Position numbers and translations under genes: made by a program
Origin: Halocynthiibacter styelae
GTDB taxonomy: Bacteria > Pseudomonadota > Alphaproteobacteria > Rhodobacterales > Rhodobacteraceae
Assembly (NCBI RefSeq): GCF_016123485.1
Contig: NZ_JADCKQ010000003.1
Coordinates: 124,001 to 188,000 of the forward strand
DNA length: 64,000 bases
Direction: 5' to 3'
In this document: piece after piece, positions 16,618 to 25,565 of the stretch
Numbering within the stretch: position 1 is the first letter of the stretch
How the letters are laid out: each line of letters opens with the position of its first letter
The notes under the pieces: generated by a model
Told to the model about the DNA's origin: nothing
Seen by the model: only the letters and a program-made list of their open reading frames with translations
Databases searched by the model: none

Positions 16618-17646
16618 ATGCCCGACAGAACTATACTTGTATATTCCCTTGTGGATCTCGGTATTACAGCCGGAAATTATAATTTCAGCACTATTGCGAC
16701 TGGTGGCAGCTTTACTGTTGCCGCGGGTGCAGCGCCTTCTGTTGCAACGGTTTCTGACATAGATAATGAAGACACGGTTTTCAATGATGGCCTGCCCAAT
16801 TCGCAGGGCGGGTTTGCGCAGGCACCGACACAAGTGCTGACCGGAAATATTGATGGCACCGCTTTTAGCGGCGCGCCAACAAATCCGGAAAACGAGTTCG
16901 AGGTTTTTGATTCTTCCGGGGCTTCTGTCGGCTTTATCTATGATCTGCACAATGCGAACTCTTCAAGCTTTGCGTCTTTGCAGGGCTATGTCACCACGTT
17001 TGAACTGATACCCGGTGAGACATATACCGTCGGGCCGGCCAACGGGCTTGGCAACGCCACTTACAATGACCTTCTGACCTGCTTCGTATCGGGCACGCAT
17101 ATTGTCACCAGACGTGGTGAGGTCGCGATCGAAAACCTTCAGCCCGGTGATGAGGTTATGACCCGGGATAACGGGTTGCAGACAATCCGCTGGATTGGCG
17201 CGACGACAGTACGTGGTCTGGGGAAGTTTGCACCGATTACCTTCCGTGAAGGTGCACTTGGCAATACCCGTGATCTGCAGGTTTCACCGCTTCATCGCAT
17301 GTTGCTGACGGGCTGGCAGGCCGAATTGCTGTTTGGCGAAGCGGAGGTTCTGGCAAACGCAAAGCATCTGGTAAATGGCGATACGATCTTTTCTGCGCCC
17401 TGCGAACAGGTGACCTATTATCACATGTTGTTTGATCAGCATGAAATCGTCTTTGCGGAAGGCTGCCCTTCGGAAAGCTTTTTCCCTGGTCCGGCGACGC
17501 TGGGGTCTGTGGACCACCAGGTGCGTGAAGAATTGTTCGCCCTGTTTCCGGAACTGGCAACGATCCCGGAATCCTATGGCCCGACAGCGCGGCGCTGTCT
17601 GCGTGGGAAAGAAGCTGCGTTGGTTCGGGTTCAGAAGTCACTTTAA
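16618..17646 (+). CDS. Hint-domain protein
   Basis: This 342-residue protein has an N-terminal part (residues 1-155) rich in small and acidic residues and without clear similarity that I recognise. A Hint (hedgehog/intein) domain follows from about residue 157: CFVSGTHIVTRRGEVAIENLQ, then GDEVMTRDNG, VSPLHRMLL and the later NAKHLVNGD. The cysteine at the start of the domain and the SPLHRM histidine match the self-splicing or cleaving fold. Such proteins are common in marine Rhodobacterales and are often secreted by type I systems, but no RTX repeats or transporter genes are next to it. The end of the gene lies inside a long inverted repeat shared with the convergent sulfatase gene. Confidence 0.75.
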   Translation: MPDRTILVYSLVDLGITAGNYNFSTIATGGSFTVAAGAAPSVATVSDIDNEDTVFNDGLPNSQGGFAQAPTQVLTGNIDGTAFSGAPTNPENEFEVFDSSGASVGFIYDLHNANSSSFASLQGYVTTFELIPGETYTVGPANGLGNATYNDLLTCFVSGTHIVTRRGEVAIENLQPGDEVMTRDNGLQTIRWIGATTVRGLGKFAPITFREGALGNTRDLQVSPLHRMLLTGWQAELLFGEAEVLANAKHLVNGDTIFSAPCEQVTYYHMLFDQHEIVFAEGCPSESFFPGPATLGSVDHQVREELFALFPELATIPESYGPTARRCLRGKEAALVRVQKSL

Positions 17647-17690
17647 AGACTTTAAACTTCGGCTTTGCCGCGCATTAAAGTCTTTAAAGT
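17640..17690. terminator. Bidirectional terminator, 16-bp perfect inverted repeat
   Basis: ACTTTAAAGACTTTAA (17640-17655) pairs perfectly with TTAAAGTCTTTAAAGT (17675-17690). The left arm includes the stop codon of the Hint gene, and the right arm ends 9 nt before the convergent sulfatase stop. The arms are themselves repetitive (CTTTAAAG), which is unusual for this GC-rich neighbourhood. Confidence 0.7.
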
Positions 17691-17699
17691 TTTAGGCCT

Positions 17700-19241
17700 T
17701 TATCCGCGTGGGCGTGTTGTATTCACCGGCCCGTCTTTTGTGATCATGATCGTGCTGAGCAGGTGATCGGTGTTCTTCATCCGGTGGCTCAGAAGTTTCT
17801 GTGTCAGGCGCAGCATTTCCCCGGTAAGCTCGGGTTTGGCGGCGACATTTTCCAGCTCTCCTTTGCCTTCTGAATCAAAGAGCATCGGTTCAAACCCATC
17901 TGCAAAATGCACCAGTGTGAATCGTTCTTCCCGCAGGATCGCGCAATTGGCATTGCTTTGATTTAACCCATATTCTTTCTGCCAGGGTGTCGGATCAATG
18001 GGGTTGCCGAAGTCAAATTCAGAATAGGCAAAGTCACGCCATTCCGGTGTTTCCCCCTGCAACCACGGAACCAGAGAACGCCCATCCATTGATGCAGGGA
18101 TGTCCGTCCCGATCCAGTCAAGGATCGTTGGTGTGATGTCGCTGGATTCAGTGAAGTGGCTGATTTCACGTGATTTAGTTCCCGGCGCCCGAATGATCAG
18201 CGGCGTATGAAACGCCCCTTTAAACGGTGCAAGCTTGCCCCAGGCATGACGATCCCCCAGCAATTCGCCATGGTCTGCGGTGACCACCAGCAACGTATTT
18301 TCATACTGCCCGCTGTCCTTCAGCCAGCTGACAACCCGGCCCAGATGGTGGTCCACTTCAGTCGCAAGCCCAAGATAAACGGCCCGCAATGTCTGCACGC
18401 TGCCGTCACTGCTATCGAGATCAGGAAAACCCTCTACCGTGCTCGCAATCGTCGCGTAGTTATGCAGCGGTTTCATATAGGGGTGGAAGTTCTTTTCCTC
18501 CTCCTGTGACAACCGTTCCGGAAGCGGCAGCGATGCCGGATCATACATATCGTTATAAGGCGCAGGCGCGTTAAAAGGCGGATGCGGGCGGATCCATGTC
18601 AGATGGGCGAACCAGGGTTGATCCACCTTGTCTTTCATACCCTCAAGGAACTGATTGGTCAGGTACGCTGTGTCGCTGTCTTCCGCTTTGTATAGCGCAG
18701 GGTCATTCGGGCGGGGGGGCTGACCATCTGGTGTATCGACACGGAAGATGTCAAAAAGATCTTCGCCTTCAATGTCATAGCCCTTCGCGCGCAGATCTGC
18801 CCGCCAGCCATGGCTTTCTTCAAGACGCATCTCACACACTTCGCGAAACCCGTTCATCGGGTGTTCATAGGTTGTCAGGGCCGGATGGCCTTCGGGGTAG
18901 GCGCGCGGGTCCTGTGATGTGTCAGTATAGCCGAACAACATAGGGTCATAGCCTGCCTTCGCCGCTTCGGTCGCAAGGTTCGGTGTGTCATGGGCCAGCG
19001 GTGTGCCGTTGCGGATGCTGCGATGGTTCATTGCATAACGCGCGGTCAGCAGGGAAACCCGGGACGGGCCGCAGGGATTGGTGACGGAATAGTTGTTTTT
19101 GAACACAACACTTTCTGCCATCAGGGCCTGCAGATTGGGCAGGTTCACGTGATCAGCCAAAGCGCCATGCACACAATCTGCACGCAACTGATCTATCACG
19201 ATAAACAGCACATTTTTGTGGGGGGTATCGGTGGTGGCCAT
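17700..19241 (-). CDS. Sulfatase-family hydrolase resembling phosphonate monoester hydrolase
   Basis: This 513-residue alkaline-phosphatase-superfamily enzyme has the formylglycine motif C-G-P-S-R at residue 57 (NPCGPSRVSLLTAR), N-terminal metal ligands in IVIDQLRAD, and the C-terminal metal cluster TADHGELLGDRHAWGK. Several stretches (MNHRSIRNGTPL, GYDPMLFGYTDT, RPHPPFNAPAPYNDMY, SHRMKNTDH) resemble rhizobial phosphonate monoester hydrolase/phosphodiesterase more than choline sulfatase. That enzyme is Mn2+-dependent as I recall. The cysteine needs conversion to formylglycine by an enzyme not seen here. No signal peptide, so cytoplasmic. It diverges from the manganese transporter operon. Aryl sulfatase activity remains possible. 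Confidence 0.75.
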   Translation of the reverse strand: MATTDTPHKNVLFIVIDQLRADCVHGALADHVNLPNLQALMAESVVFKNNYSVTNPCGPSRVSLLTARYAMNHRSIRNGTPLAHDTPNLATEAAKAGYDPMLFGYTDTSQDPRAYPEGHPALTTYEHPMNGFREVCEMRLEESHGWRADLRAKGYDIEGEDLFDIFRVDTPDGQPPRPNDPALYKAEDSDTAYLTNQFLEGMKDKVDQPWFAHLTWIRPHPPFNAPAPYNDMYDPASLPLPERLSQEEEKNFHPYMKPLHNYATIASTVEGFPDLDSSDGSVQTLRAVYLGLATEVDHHLGRVVSWLKDSGQYENTLLVVTADHGELLGDRHAWGKLAPFKGAFHTPLIIRAPGTKSREISHFTESSDITPTILDWIGTDIPASMDGRSLVPWLQGETPEWRDFAYSEFDFGNPIDPTPWQKEYGLNQSNANCAILREERFTLVHFADGFEPMLFDSEGKGELENVAAKPELTGEMLRLTQKLLSHRMKNTDHLLSTIMITKDGPVNTTRPRG

Positions 19242-19343
19242 GCGCGCTCTCTCCCTTTGCGAATGATCCCTGAGAATTGCTAGCGAAGGGGGCGGGGCGG
19301 GGCAATCGGAAAGTGACGCGGGGTATCATCAAATCTTTTTGCA

Positions 19344-19383
19344 AATCATTCTCAACTACATTGACAGTTGAGAATGATTCTCA
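19344..19383. promoter_or_regulatory. Fur/Mur-like operator before sitABCD
   Basis: Two overlapping dyads are visible. AATCATTCTCAACT (19344-19357) and AGTTGAGAATGATT (19366-19379) form a perfect 14-bp inverted repeat. TGAGAATGATTCTCA (19369-19383) is a 7-1-7 palindrome like the core Fur box. A TTGACA at 19361-19366 gives a plausible -35, with TAAACG 17 bases later, so the operator covers the promoter. Manganese- or iron-responsive repression by a Fur/Mur protein is the expected control. Confidence 0.75.
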
Positions 19384-19411
19384 TAAACGGATCTCAACAC
19401 AGGAGAGATCT

Positions 19412-20308
19412 ATGAACATCACGTCCCGTATTCTGAGTTCCGTTGCCGGTCTTGCCATGATGACAGGTGTGGCCCAGGCAGAAGACCGTTTCAAAGCCGT
19501 CACCACCTTCACCGTTCTGGCAGACATGGCGCGCAATGTTGCGGGTGATGTTGCAATTGTCGAAAGCATTACCAAACCAGGTGCCGAAATTCACGGCTAT
19601 CAGCCGACGCCGCGTGATATACTGCGGGCCCAGGATGCGGACCTGATTTTCTGGAACGGCATGAACCTGGAACTTTGGTTTGAACAGTTCTTCAACAACC
19701 TCAGCGATGTGCCTTCTGCGACTCTGACAGAAGGTGTCGTGCCAATGTCGATCACAGAGGGATCCTATGACGGCAAACCAAACCCGCACGCCTGGATGTC
19801 CCTGGATAACGCCCACATTTATATCGACAACATTCGCGATGCTTTTGTGGAACATGATCCGGACAATGCGGACGCCTATGTTGCAAATGCAGAGGCCTAT
19901 AAAGCGCAGCTGACTGCTGAAATTGCCCCTCTGCGTGACGCGGTGCAGCAGGTGCCGGAAAATGAGCGCTGGCTTGTATCCTGCGAGGGTGCGTTTTCTT
20001 ACCTGATCCGTGATTTCGGTATGAAAGAACTGTACCTCTGGCCGATGAATGCCGATCAGACCGGGACACCACAGCAGGTGCGCAAGGTGATTGATGGTGT
20101 GCGTGACAACAACATTCGGGCGGTCTTTTGCGAAAGCACCGTGAACAACGATCCAGCCCGTCAAGTGGCGCGTGAAACCGGGGCAGAATATGGCGGTGTG
20201 CTTTATGTGGACAGCCTGACCGAAGCAGACGGCCCTGTGCCAACCTATCTTGATCTGCTGCGTGTGACATCGGAAACCATCGCAACTGGCCTGACCGGAG
20301 AGAACTGA
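19412..20308 (+). CDS. sitA: Manganese/iron ABC transporter substrate-binding protein SitA
   Basis: This 298-residue periplasmic protein of the cluster A-I metal-binding family starts with a Sec signal peptide ([18 protein letters not shown]). Expected metal ligands are visible: His in HGYQPTPRD, His in NPHAWMS, Glu in SCEGAFSYL and an Asp near the C-terminus ([11 protein letters not shown]). Absence of a histidine-rich loop argues for Mn or Fe over Zn. I set the start at the ATG at 19412 behind AGGAGAG. The operator upstream supports metal-dependent control. Its stop overlaps the ATPase start (TGATG). Confidence 0.9.
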   Translation: MNITSRILSSVAGLAMMTGVAQAEDRFKAVTTFTVLADMARNVAGDVAIVESITKPGAEIHGYQPTPRDILRAQDADLIFWNGMNLELWFEQFFNNLSDVPSATLTEGVVPMSITEGSYDGKPNPHAWMSLDNAHIYIDNIRDAFVEHDPDNADAYVANAEAYKAQLTAEIAPLRDAVQQVPENERWLVSCEGAFSYLIRDFGMKELYLWPMNADQTGTPQQVRKVIDGVRDNNIRAVFCESTVNNDPARQVARETGAEYGGVLYVDSLTEADGPVPTYLDLLRVTSETIATGLTGEN

Positions 20309-21162
20309 TGCTTGATCAGACACAAAATGGGATCTGTGCCGATGGTGTGACCGTGACCTATCGCAACGGTCACACGGCGCTGCGCGACGCCAGCTTTGAG
20401 ATCCCACAGGGCACAATCACTGCGCTTGTGGGCGTCAATGGTGCCGGGAAATCGACCCTGTTTAAGGCGCTTATGGGGTTTGTGCCGGCGGCGAAGGGTG
20501 ACATTTCGATCCTTGGCATGTCCGTGAAGCAGGCGCTGAAACAAAATATCGTGGCATATGTTCCACAGGCGGAAGAGGTCGACTGGACCTTTCCTGTACT
20601 GGTCGAAGATGTAGTCATGATGGGCCGTTATGGGCATATGGGTTTCCTGCGTCGTGCCTCTGCTGCGGATCATCAGGCGGTGACAGATGCCCTGACGCGT
20701 GTCGGCATGATTGATTTCCGTCACCGTCAGATTGGTGAACTTTCCGGCGGGCAACGCAAACGTGTTTTCCTGGCACGTGCCCTGGCGCAGGATGGCAAGG
20801 TGATCCTGCTGGACGAACCTTTCACCGGTGTGGATGTGCAGACCGAAGATGCGATTATTGATCTGCTGCGGGGGCTGCGGGATGAAGGTCGGGTGATGCT
20901 GGTGTCGACCCATAACCTGGGATCCGTGCCAGAGTTCTGCGACCGGACGGTGCTTGTGAAAGGTACGGTTCTGGGTCACGGATTAACGTCTGAGGTCTTC
21001 ACACAGAAAAACCTGGAATCCGCCTTTGGCGGTGTGCTGCGCCACTTTGTTCTGGGTGGCAAGGATCTGCATGATGATGATGACGCGCGTTCTGTCACAG
21101 TGATCACAGATGATGAACGTCCCTTTGTTGTCTACGATGACAAGGCAGGCAACGATGCTTGA
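20308..21162 (+). CDS. sitB: Manganese/iron ABC transporter ATPase SitB
   Basis: This 284-residue ATPase has Walker [11 protein letters not shown]-loop [11 protein letters not shown], signature [15 protein letters not shown], Walker [13 protein letters not shown] and the switch His in STHNLGSV. It energises the SitC and SitD permeases. The C-terminal tail after residue 240 is acidic and histidine-containing ([13 protein letters not shown]), which may be a soft metal-binding segment. It overlaps sitC by 8 nt. Confidence 0.93.
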   Translation: MLDQTQNGICADGVTVTYRNGHTALRDASFEIPQGTITALVGVNGAGKSTLFKALMGFVPAAKGDISILGMSVKQALKQNIVAYVPQAEEVDWTFPVLVEDVVMMGRYGHMGFLRRASAADHQAVTDALTRVGMIDFRHRQIGELSGGQRKRVFLARALAQDGKVILLDEPFTGVDVQTEDAIIDLLRGLRDEGRVMLVSTHNLGSVPEFCDRTVLVKGTVLGHGLTSEVFTQKNLESAFGGVLRHFVLGGKDLHDDDDARSVTVITDDERPFVVYDDKAGNDA

Positions 21163-22006
21163 AATTCTGCTTGAACCGTTTGGTTACAACTACATGACAA
21201 ACGCCATGTGGGTGTCGGCCCTGGTCGGGGGTGTCTGCGCCTTTCTGTCAGCCTATCTCATGCTGAAAGGCTGGTCGCTGATCGGCGACGCGCTAAGCCA
21301 TTCCATCGTGCCGGGTGTCGCGGGCGCTTATATGCTGGGTCTGCCGTTTGCGCTGGGGGCTTTTGCTGCAGGTGGCCTTGCCGCCGGGGCGATGTTGTTT
21401 CTGAACCAGCGCACGGGTCTGAAGGAAGATGCGATCATCGGTCTGATCTTCACAAGTTTCTTTGGCCTTGGCTTGTTTATGGTGTCCGTGTCACCGACAT
21501 CGGTCGATATTCAAACCATTACGCTTGGCAATATCCTTGCGATCACACCGGAAGATACGCTGCAACTGGCGATCATTGGCTTTGTCTCCCTCGCGGTGCT
21601 TCTGATGAAATGGAAAGATCTGATGGTTGCGTTTTTTGATGAAAGCCATGCGCGTTCCATCGGGCTGAACCCGGATCGCCTGAAACTGATCTTTTTCACG
21701 CTTCTGTCTGCATCGTGCGTGGCGGCACTGCAAACTGTCGGGGCCTTCCTTGTTATCGCCATGGTGGTGACGCCAGGCGCAACTGCTTACCTGCTGACGG
21801 ACCGCTTCCCACGTTTGCTGATGCTGTCGGTGGCGATTGGTGCAGGCACTAGTTTCTTCGGCGCTTACGCCAGTTATTTCCTTGATGGGGCGACCGGCGG
21901 CATCATCATCTGCCTACAAACGCTTCTGTTCCTGCTGGCCTTCACCTTTGCACCGAAGCACGGCTATCTTGCGGCCCGCCGTAAAGCGCGGGAGGCCGTG
22001 GCATGA
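21155..22006 (+). CDS. sitC: Manganese/iron ABC transporter permease SitC
   Basis: This 283-residue inner-membrane protein of the ABC-3 permease family has about eight hydrophobic segments and the conserved [20 protein letters not shown] and [18 protein letters not shown] stretches. I chose the ATG at 21155 ([14 protein letters not shown]), which overlaps the end of sitB by 8 nt; an earlier in-frame start would lie deeper inside sitB. It forms the metal pore with SitD. Confidence 0.9.
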   Translation: MLEILLEPFGYNYMTNAMWVSALVGGVCAFLSAYLMLKGWSLIGDALSHSIVPGVAGAYMLGLPFALGAFAAGGLAAGAMLFLNQRTGLKEDAIIGLIFTSFFGLGLFMVSVSPTSVDIQTITLGNILAITPEDTLQLAIIGFVSLAVLLMKWKDLMVAFFDESHARSIGLNPDRLKLIFFTLLSASCVAALQTVGAFLVIAMVVTPGATAYLLTDRFPRLLMLSVAIGAGTSFFGAYASYFLDGATGGIIICLQTLLFLLAFTFAPKHGYLAARRKAREAVA

Positions 22007-22836
22007 TTGAAGAACTGTTTTTGCCGTTTCAGTTCGGCTTTATGGTCAACGCCTTTATCATCGTCGCGATTATTTCTGTGCCTACAGCGCTTTTGTCCTG
22101 CTTTCTGGTTTTGAAAGGCTGGTCCCTGATGGGGGATGCGATTTCTCATGCCGTGTTACCGGGCGTTGTGCTTGCTTATGTGATACAGATTCCACTTGTG
22201 ATCGGGGCATTTGCCGCAGGTATGTTCTGTGCGCTGGCCACCGGGTTTCTGAAAGAAAACAGCCGGGTGAAACAGGATACCGTGATGGGCGTTGTGTTCT
22301 CTGGAATGTTTGGGTTTGGTCTGGTGATTTACACCTGGATTGATACCAATGTGCATCTTGATCACATCCTTTTTGGCAACATGCTGGGCGTGGGTGCCGG
22401 TGATATCTTGCAGGCAGGTATCATTGCACTGGTTGTGTCCGGTTTGCTGTTGCTGAAATGGCGCGACTTTTTACTGCATGCCTTTGATCCGGCTCAAGCC
22501 CAGGCCAGCGGACTGCCCGTGCAATGGTTGCATTACGGAATGCTGGCGATGCTGTCCCTGACAATTGTTGCGACGCTTTCTGCTGTCGGTATTATCCTTG
22601 CGATTGGTCTGCTGATAGCCCCAGGTGCGATTGCCTTCCTGATCACGCGCCGCTTTTCCATGATGCTGGTGGTGGCAGTGGGCGTGACGCTGGTTTCCGG
22701 CCTTGGCGGAGTTTACCTCAGCTTCTTCCTCGACAGCGCCCCGGCCCCGACAATCATTCTGATCCTGACAGTGATCTTTATTCTTTGTTTCGTGGGAACG
22801 CTGCTCCGGCAGAAACAAACAGAGATGCAGCAATAA
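22003..22836 (+). CDS. sitD: Manganese/iron ABC transporter permease SitD
   Basis: This 277-residue paralogue of SitC has the same ABC-3 layout: LKGWSLMGDAISHAVLPGVV, VKQDTVMGVVFSGMFGFGL and LLIAPGAIAFLITRRF. It overlaps sitC by 4 nt. Two permeases plus the Fur/Mur operator match the SitABCD type used for Mn2+ uptake in alphaproteobacteria. Confidence 0.92.
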   Translation: MIEELFLPFQFGFMVNAFIIVAIISVPTALLSCFLVLKGWSLMGDAISHAVLPGVVLAYVIQIPLVIGAFAAGMFCALATGFLKENSRVKQDTVMGVVFSGMFGFGLVIYTWIDTNVHLDHILFGNMLGVGAGDILQAGIIALVVSGLLLLKWRDFLLHAFDPAQAQASGLPVQWLHYGMLAMLSLTIVATLSAVGIILAIGLLIAPGAIAFLITRRFSMMLVVAVGVTLVSGLGGVYLSFFLDSAPAPTIILILTVIFILCFVGTLLRQKQTEMQQ

Positions 22837-22916
22837 GCCGCTTGCTGATTGCGGGATGCGGCAGATCTTCGTTTGACATCATGCTGTCGTAAGGGTCTGA
22901 TAAAGCCATCTGATGC

Positions 22917-22937
22917 GTCGGGCACTCTGTGCCCGAC
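22917..22937 (+). terminator. Hairpin between sitD and PPC-domain gene
   Basis: GTCGGGCAC (22917-22925) and GTGCCCGAC (22929-22937) form a perfect 9-bp stem with a 3-base loop, followed by ATAATTATT. It may terminate the sit operon, or it may lie in the leader of the next gene, which starts 22 nt later. Confidence 0.45.
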
Positions 22938-22959
22938 ATAATTATTGCAGGAGGGCTCT

Positions 22960-24591
22960 ATGACCCGGTTTAGCCGAAAATCACTTTTACTTGCTTCGGG
23001 GGCGGCGCTTTCTGTGCTGGCAACCGGCGCACAGGCACAGGAACGCGGGGCCTGTGGCCAGCCGCAAATTCTGACACATGCGCAATATCTGATCACCGGC
23101 GCAACTGCACCGGCCGTAGATACGGTTGTGGCGATTGCACGTCGTGAACCAGCCTATATTGAACTTGAGGTCGGTCAGCGCACCGGTGTTACCATAGAAA
23201 CATCCAGCGGGAATGCTGATCCGGTGGTTGTGATCTTTAACGCAAATGGTGATCCGCTTCTTGGGAATGATGATGGGGCAGGCGGGCTGAACTCGCTTCT
23301 GAGCATTGAACTTGATCCGGGCAGCTACTGCGCACAGATCAGCACCTATACGTCTGTTCCTGACGGATACGGTACGCCAACCGGTTTTAACGAAAACATC
23401 CCGCTTCAGATCCGTACAGGTCTTGAGGCACCGCGGGTCGATACCGCTGGCGGTGGCGGCGCTGCTGCTTCCACTGAATGCTTTGCGATGCCAAACCTCG
23501 TGCATCTGGATGACCCGGTTGGGTCTGGTGCAGAAAGCCTGGCTGTGAACGGCACTGTTCCATACGCTTATTCCTTCTCTGTGGAAGAAGGCACGAATAT
23601 GTCCCTGCTGGCGCGCAGTAATACGCTGGATACCTTCCTGACGCTTGTGGATGTCAACGGCAATCAGATTGCAACGGATGATGATGGCGGTGGCGGCACT
23701 GACAGCCATATCGGCATCAACTATGGCCTGCCAGCTGGTGAATATTGTGTGGCCGTGACCGGCTATGATCCCGCGACCTCTGGCCCGGCAGATCTGACGA
23801 TTTCGGACTATAACGAAAATATCAGCGTTTCTGGTGGCTCCGTCGGGCCGGCAAACCCATGCGGTGATCCGGCGACCACAGTGTCCCTCACTGCAGGTGA
23901 ACATGTTCAGGGTGTCCTGAGCGGCGAAAGCCAGGATTACACCTTTGACCTGGCTGAACCTATGGCCCTGCGTCTGACTGCGACCAGCAACAGCTTTGAT
24001 ACCTATCTGTGGCTTTACACCGCGGATGGCGTTCTGCTGAATGAAAATGATGATGCCGATGGTCTGGGCACCGGCAGCCGCATTGAAAACCGCGATCAAC
24101 TGCCTGCCGGGTCTTACTGTGCTTCTGTCACGCCTTTCGGTGGCGACGGGACCGGTGCGTTTAATATGCACCTGATGGAGCTGTCAGAAGAAGCCCTTCT
24201 GATGGAAGCCTATAACAACGCCGAAATCCTGCCGCCATCCACGGCTGGCGTTGAAATGACCGATCTGGGTCTGCTGCATCGTAACCTGCGTGCGGATAAT
24301 GCGGGTGGTGAAACCCAGTGGTATCTGTTCGAAGTCGAAGACGAAAGCTTCGTCGTCGTAGACAGTGCCTCTGTCGGTTCCGTGTCAGAAATCGTGCTGT
24401 TTGACTATGAAGGTTCCGGTCAGCGCATTGCGGCAAGCCAGTTGAACTCTGAAAGCCTCAGCACCCGTCTTGTGAAGAAGATCGGGTCCGGTATCTATGC
24501 CCTGGCTGTTGTGCCGGATCGGTCAGCCGGTGCGGGTGTGGGCGCGTCTGCCCTGTCGCTGCAACGCTACATTCGTCCACCACGTCAGTAA
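22960..24591 (+). CDS. Secreted protein with three PPC-like domains
   Basis: This 543-residue protein starts with a Sec signal peptide (SLLLASGAALSVLATGAQAQ). Three related beta-sandwich units resemble bacterial pre-peptidase C-terminal domains, near residues 35-155, 170-280 and 295-410. Each carries an acidic turn after a strand (FNANGDPLLGNDDGAGG, VDVNGNQIATDDDGGGG, YTADGVLLNENDDADG) and a PAGxYC-type ending (LDPGSYCAQI, LPAGEYCVAV, LPAGSYCASV). The conserved cysteines may form a disulfide in each unit. No protease domain is present, so it is a stand-alone PPC protein of the periplasm or outside. The start is set by GGAGGG upstream. Confidence 0.8.
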   Translation: MTRFSRKSLLLASGAALSVLATGAQAQERGACGQPQILTHAQYLITGATAPAVDTVVAIARREPAYIELEVGQRTGVTIETSSGNADPVVVIFNANGDPLLGNDDGAGGLNSLLSIELDPGSYCAQISTYTSVPDGYGTPTGFNENIPLQIRTGLEAPRVDTAGGGGAAASTECFAMPNLVHLDDPVGSGAESLAVNGTVPYAYSFSVEEGTNMSLLARSNTLDTFLTLVDVNGNQIATDDDGGGGTDSHIGINYGLPAGEYCVAVTGYDPATSGPADLTISDYNENISVSGGSVGPANPCGDPATTVSLTAGEHVQGVLSGESQDYTFDLAEPMALRLTATSNSFDTYLWLYTADGVLLNENDDADGLGTGSRIENRDQLPAGSYCASVTPFGGDGTGAFNMHLMELSEEALLMEAYNNAEILPPSTAGVEMTDLGLLHRNLRADNAGGETQWYLFEVEDESFVVVDSASVGSVSEIVLFDYEGSGQRIAASQLNSESLSTRLVKKIGSGIYALAVVPDRSAGAGVGASALSLQRYIRPPRQ

Positions 24592-24610
24592 GGCGAACGT
24601 CAGAAACACA

Positions 24611-24638
24611 AAAACCGGCACTTGGGGGCCGGTTTTTT
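24611..24638. terminator. Intrinsic terminator after PPC-domain gene
   Basis: AAAACCGGC (24611-24619) pairs with GCCGGTTTT (24628-24636), followed by more T. It lies between the convergent PPC and mipZ genes and can serve both. Confidence 0.85.
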
Positions 24639-24659
24639 CTTGCCTTGTTGTGCCTGTAA

Positions 24660-25472
24660 TCAAAAGTCGACAGTTACGCCCGGCAGGTTCAGGCTTTTCA
24701 TAAGTTCACGCAATTCCTGACGGGCGGCGACGTTTGAAATGTTCATCTGACCTGCCACGCCAATGTCACGCAGATCCAGCAGTGTCAGGCCGCGCGGGAA
24801 GAGTTCGCGAAAAATAACCCGGTCACCAAAGCCTTTTACAACCCGGAAGCCGATCCGCTTGGACAGGTTATCCAGGGCTTCGCCCATTTTCTTTTTATTG
24901 TGCATCGCCTGGGCCGCCAGACGGTTGCGCACAATCACCCAGTCAATCGGTGCAAGCCCGGCCTGGGCGCGCAGCTGACGGGCGTTCCAGACCATTTCGG
25001 AATAAACCGAAGGTCCTTTGATTTCGCTGCTTTCTGAATCAATCTGCGCCAGCAGGTCGAAATCGACAAAAGAGTCATTCAGCGGTGTGATCAGCGTATC
25101 GGCCAGAGAATGCGCGACCTGACTTAGCCGGGTGTGGGACCCTGGGCAGTCGATCAGGATGAAGTCGCAGTCTTGTTCAATCGAAGCCACCGCAAGGGAC
25201 AGGCGACGATCAAAGATGTTTTCGCCGGGCTGTAGTTCTGATTGATCAACCTGGGGTAGTTCGTGATATTCCGGCGAAGGAAGCTGCACACCTGCTTTTT
25301 TCATCTGGTGAATGCGGTTCTGGGCAAAGCGACCAAAGCTTTTCTGCCGCAGGTCCAGATCCAGCACACCTACCTTATGGCCCATGCGCACCAGTGCGGT
25401 CGCGATATGCATGGATGTGGTGGATTTACCGGAACCACCTTTTTCATTTCCAACGACGATTATATGCGCCAC
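24660..25472 (-). CDS. mipZ: Division-plane positioning ATPase MipZ
   Basis: This 270-residue ParA/MinD-family ATPase closely follows the pattern of Caulobacter MipZ: the deviant Walker A VVGNEKGGSGKST, LDLDLRQKSFGRFAQNR, the Walker B DFILIDCPGSHTRLSQVAHS, NDSFVDFDLL, VIVRNRLA and ARQELRELM near the end. MipZ forms a bipolar gradient through ParB and blocks FtsZ assembly away from midcell. The start is GTG at 25472, giving MAHIIVVGNEKGG; an ATG 11 codons upstream would add residues not seen in the family. Confidence 0.9.
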   Translation of the reverse strand: MAHIIVVGNEKGGSGKSTTSMHIATALVRMGHKVGVLDLDLRQKSFGRFAQNRIHQMKKAGVQLPSPEYHELPQVDQSELQPGENIFDRRLSLAVASIEQDCDFILIDCPGSHTRLSQVAHSLADTLITPLNDSFVDFDLLAQIDSESSEIKGPSVYSEMVWNARQLRAQAGLAPIDWVIVRNRLAAQAMHNKKKMGEALDNLSKRIGFRVVKGFGDRVIFRELFPRGLTLLDLRDIGVAGQMNISNVAARQELRELMKSLNLPGVTVDF

Positions 25473-25565
25473 GACTGCCCCCGAAATCCTGTCAGCGTAT
25501 CTCATTCAACACGCGTTATTGTGAAACGGAATATGGGAAGTCGCGGCGTTTTACAAGTAATCCTG

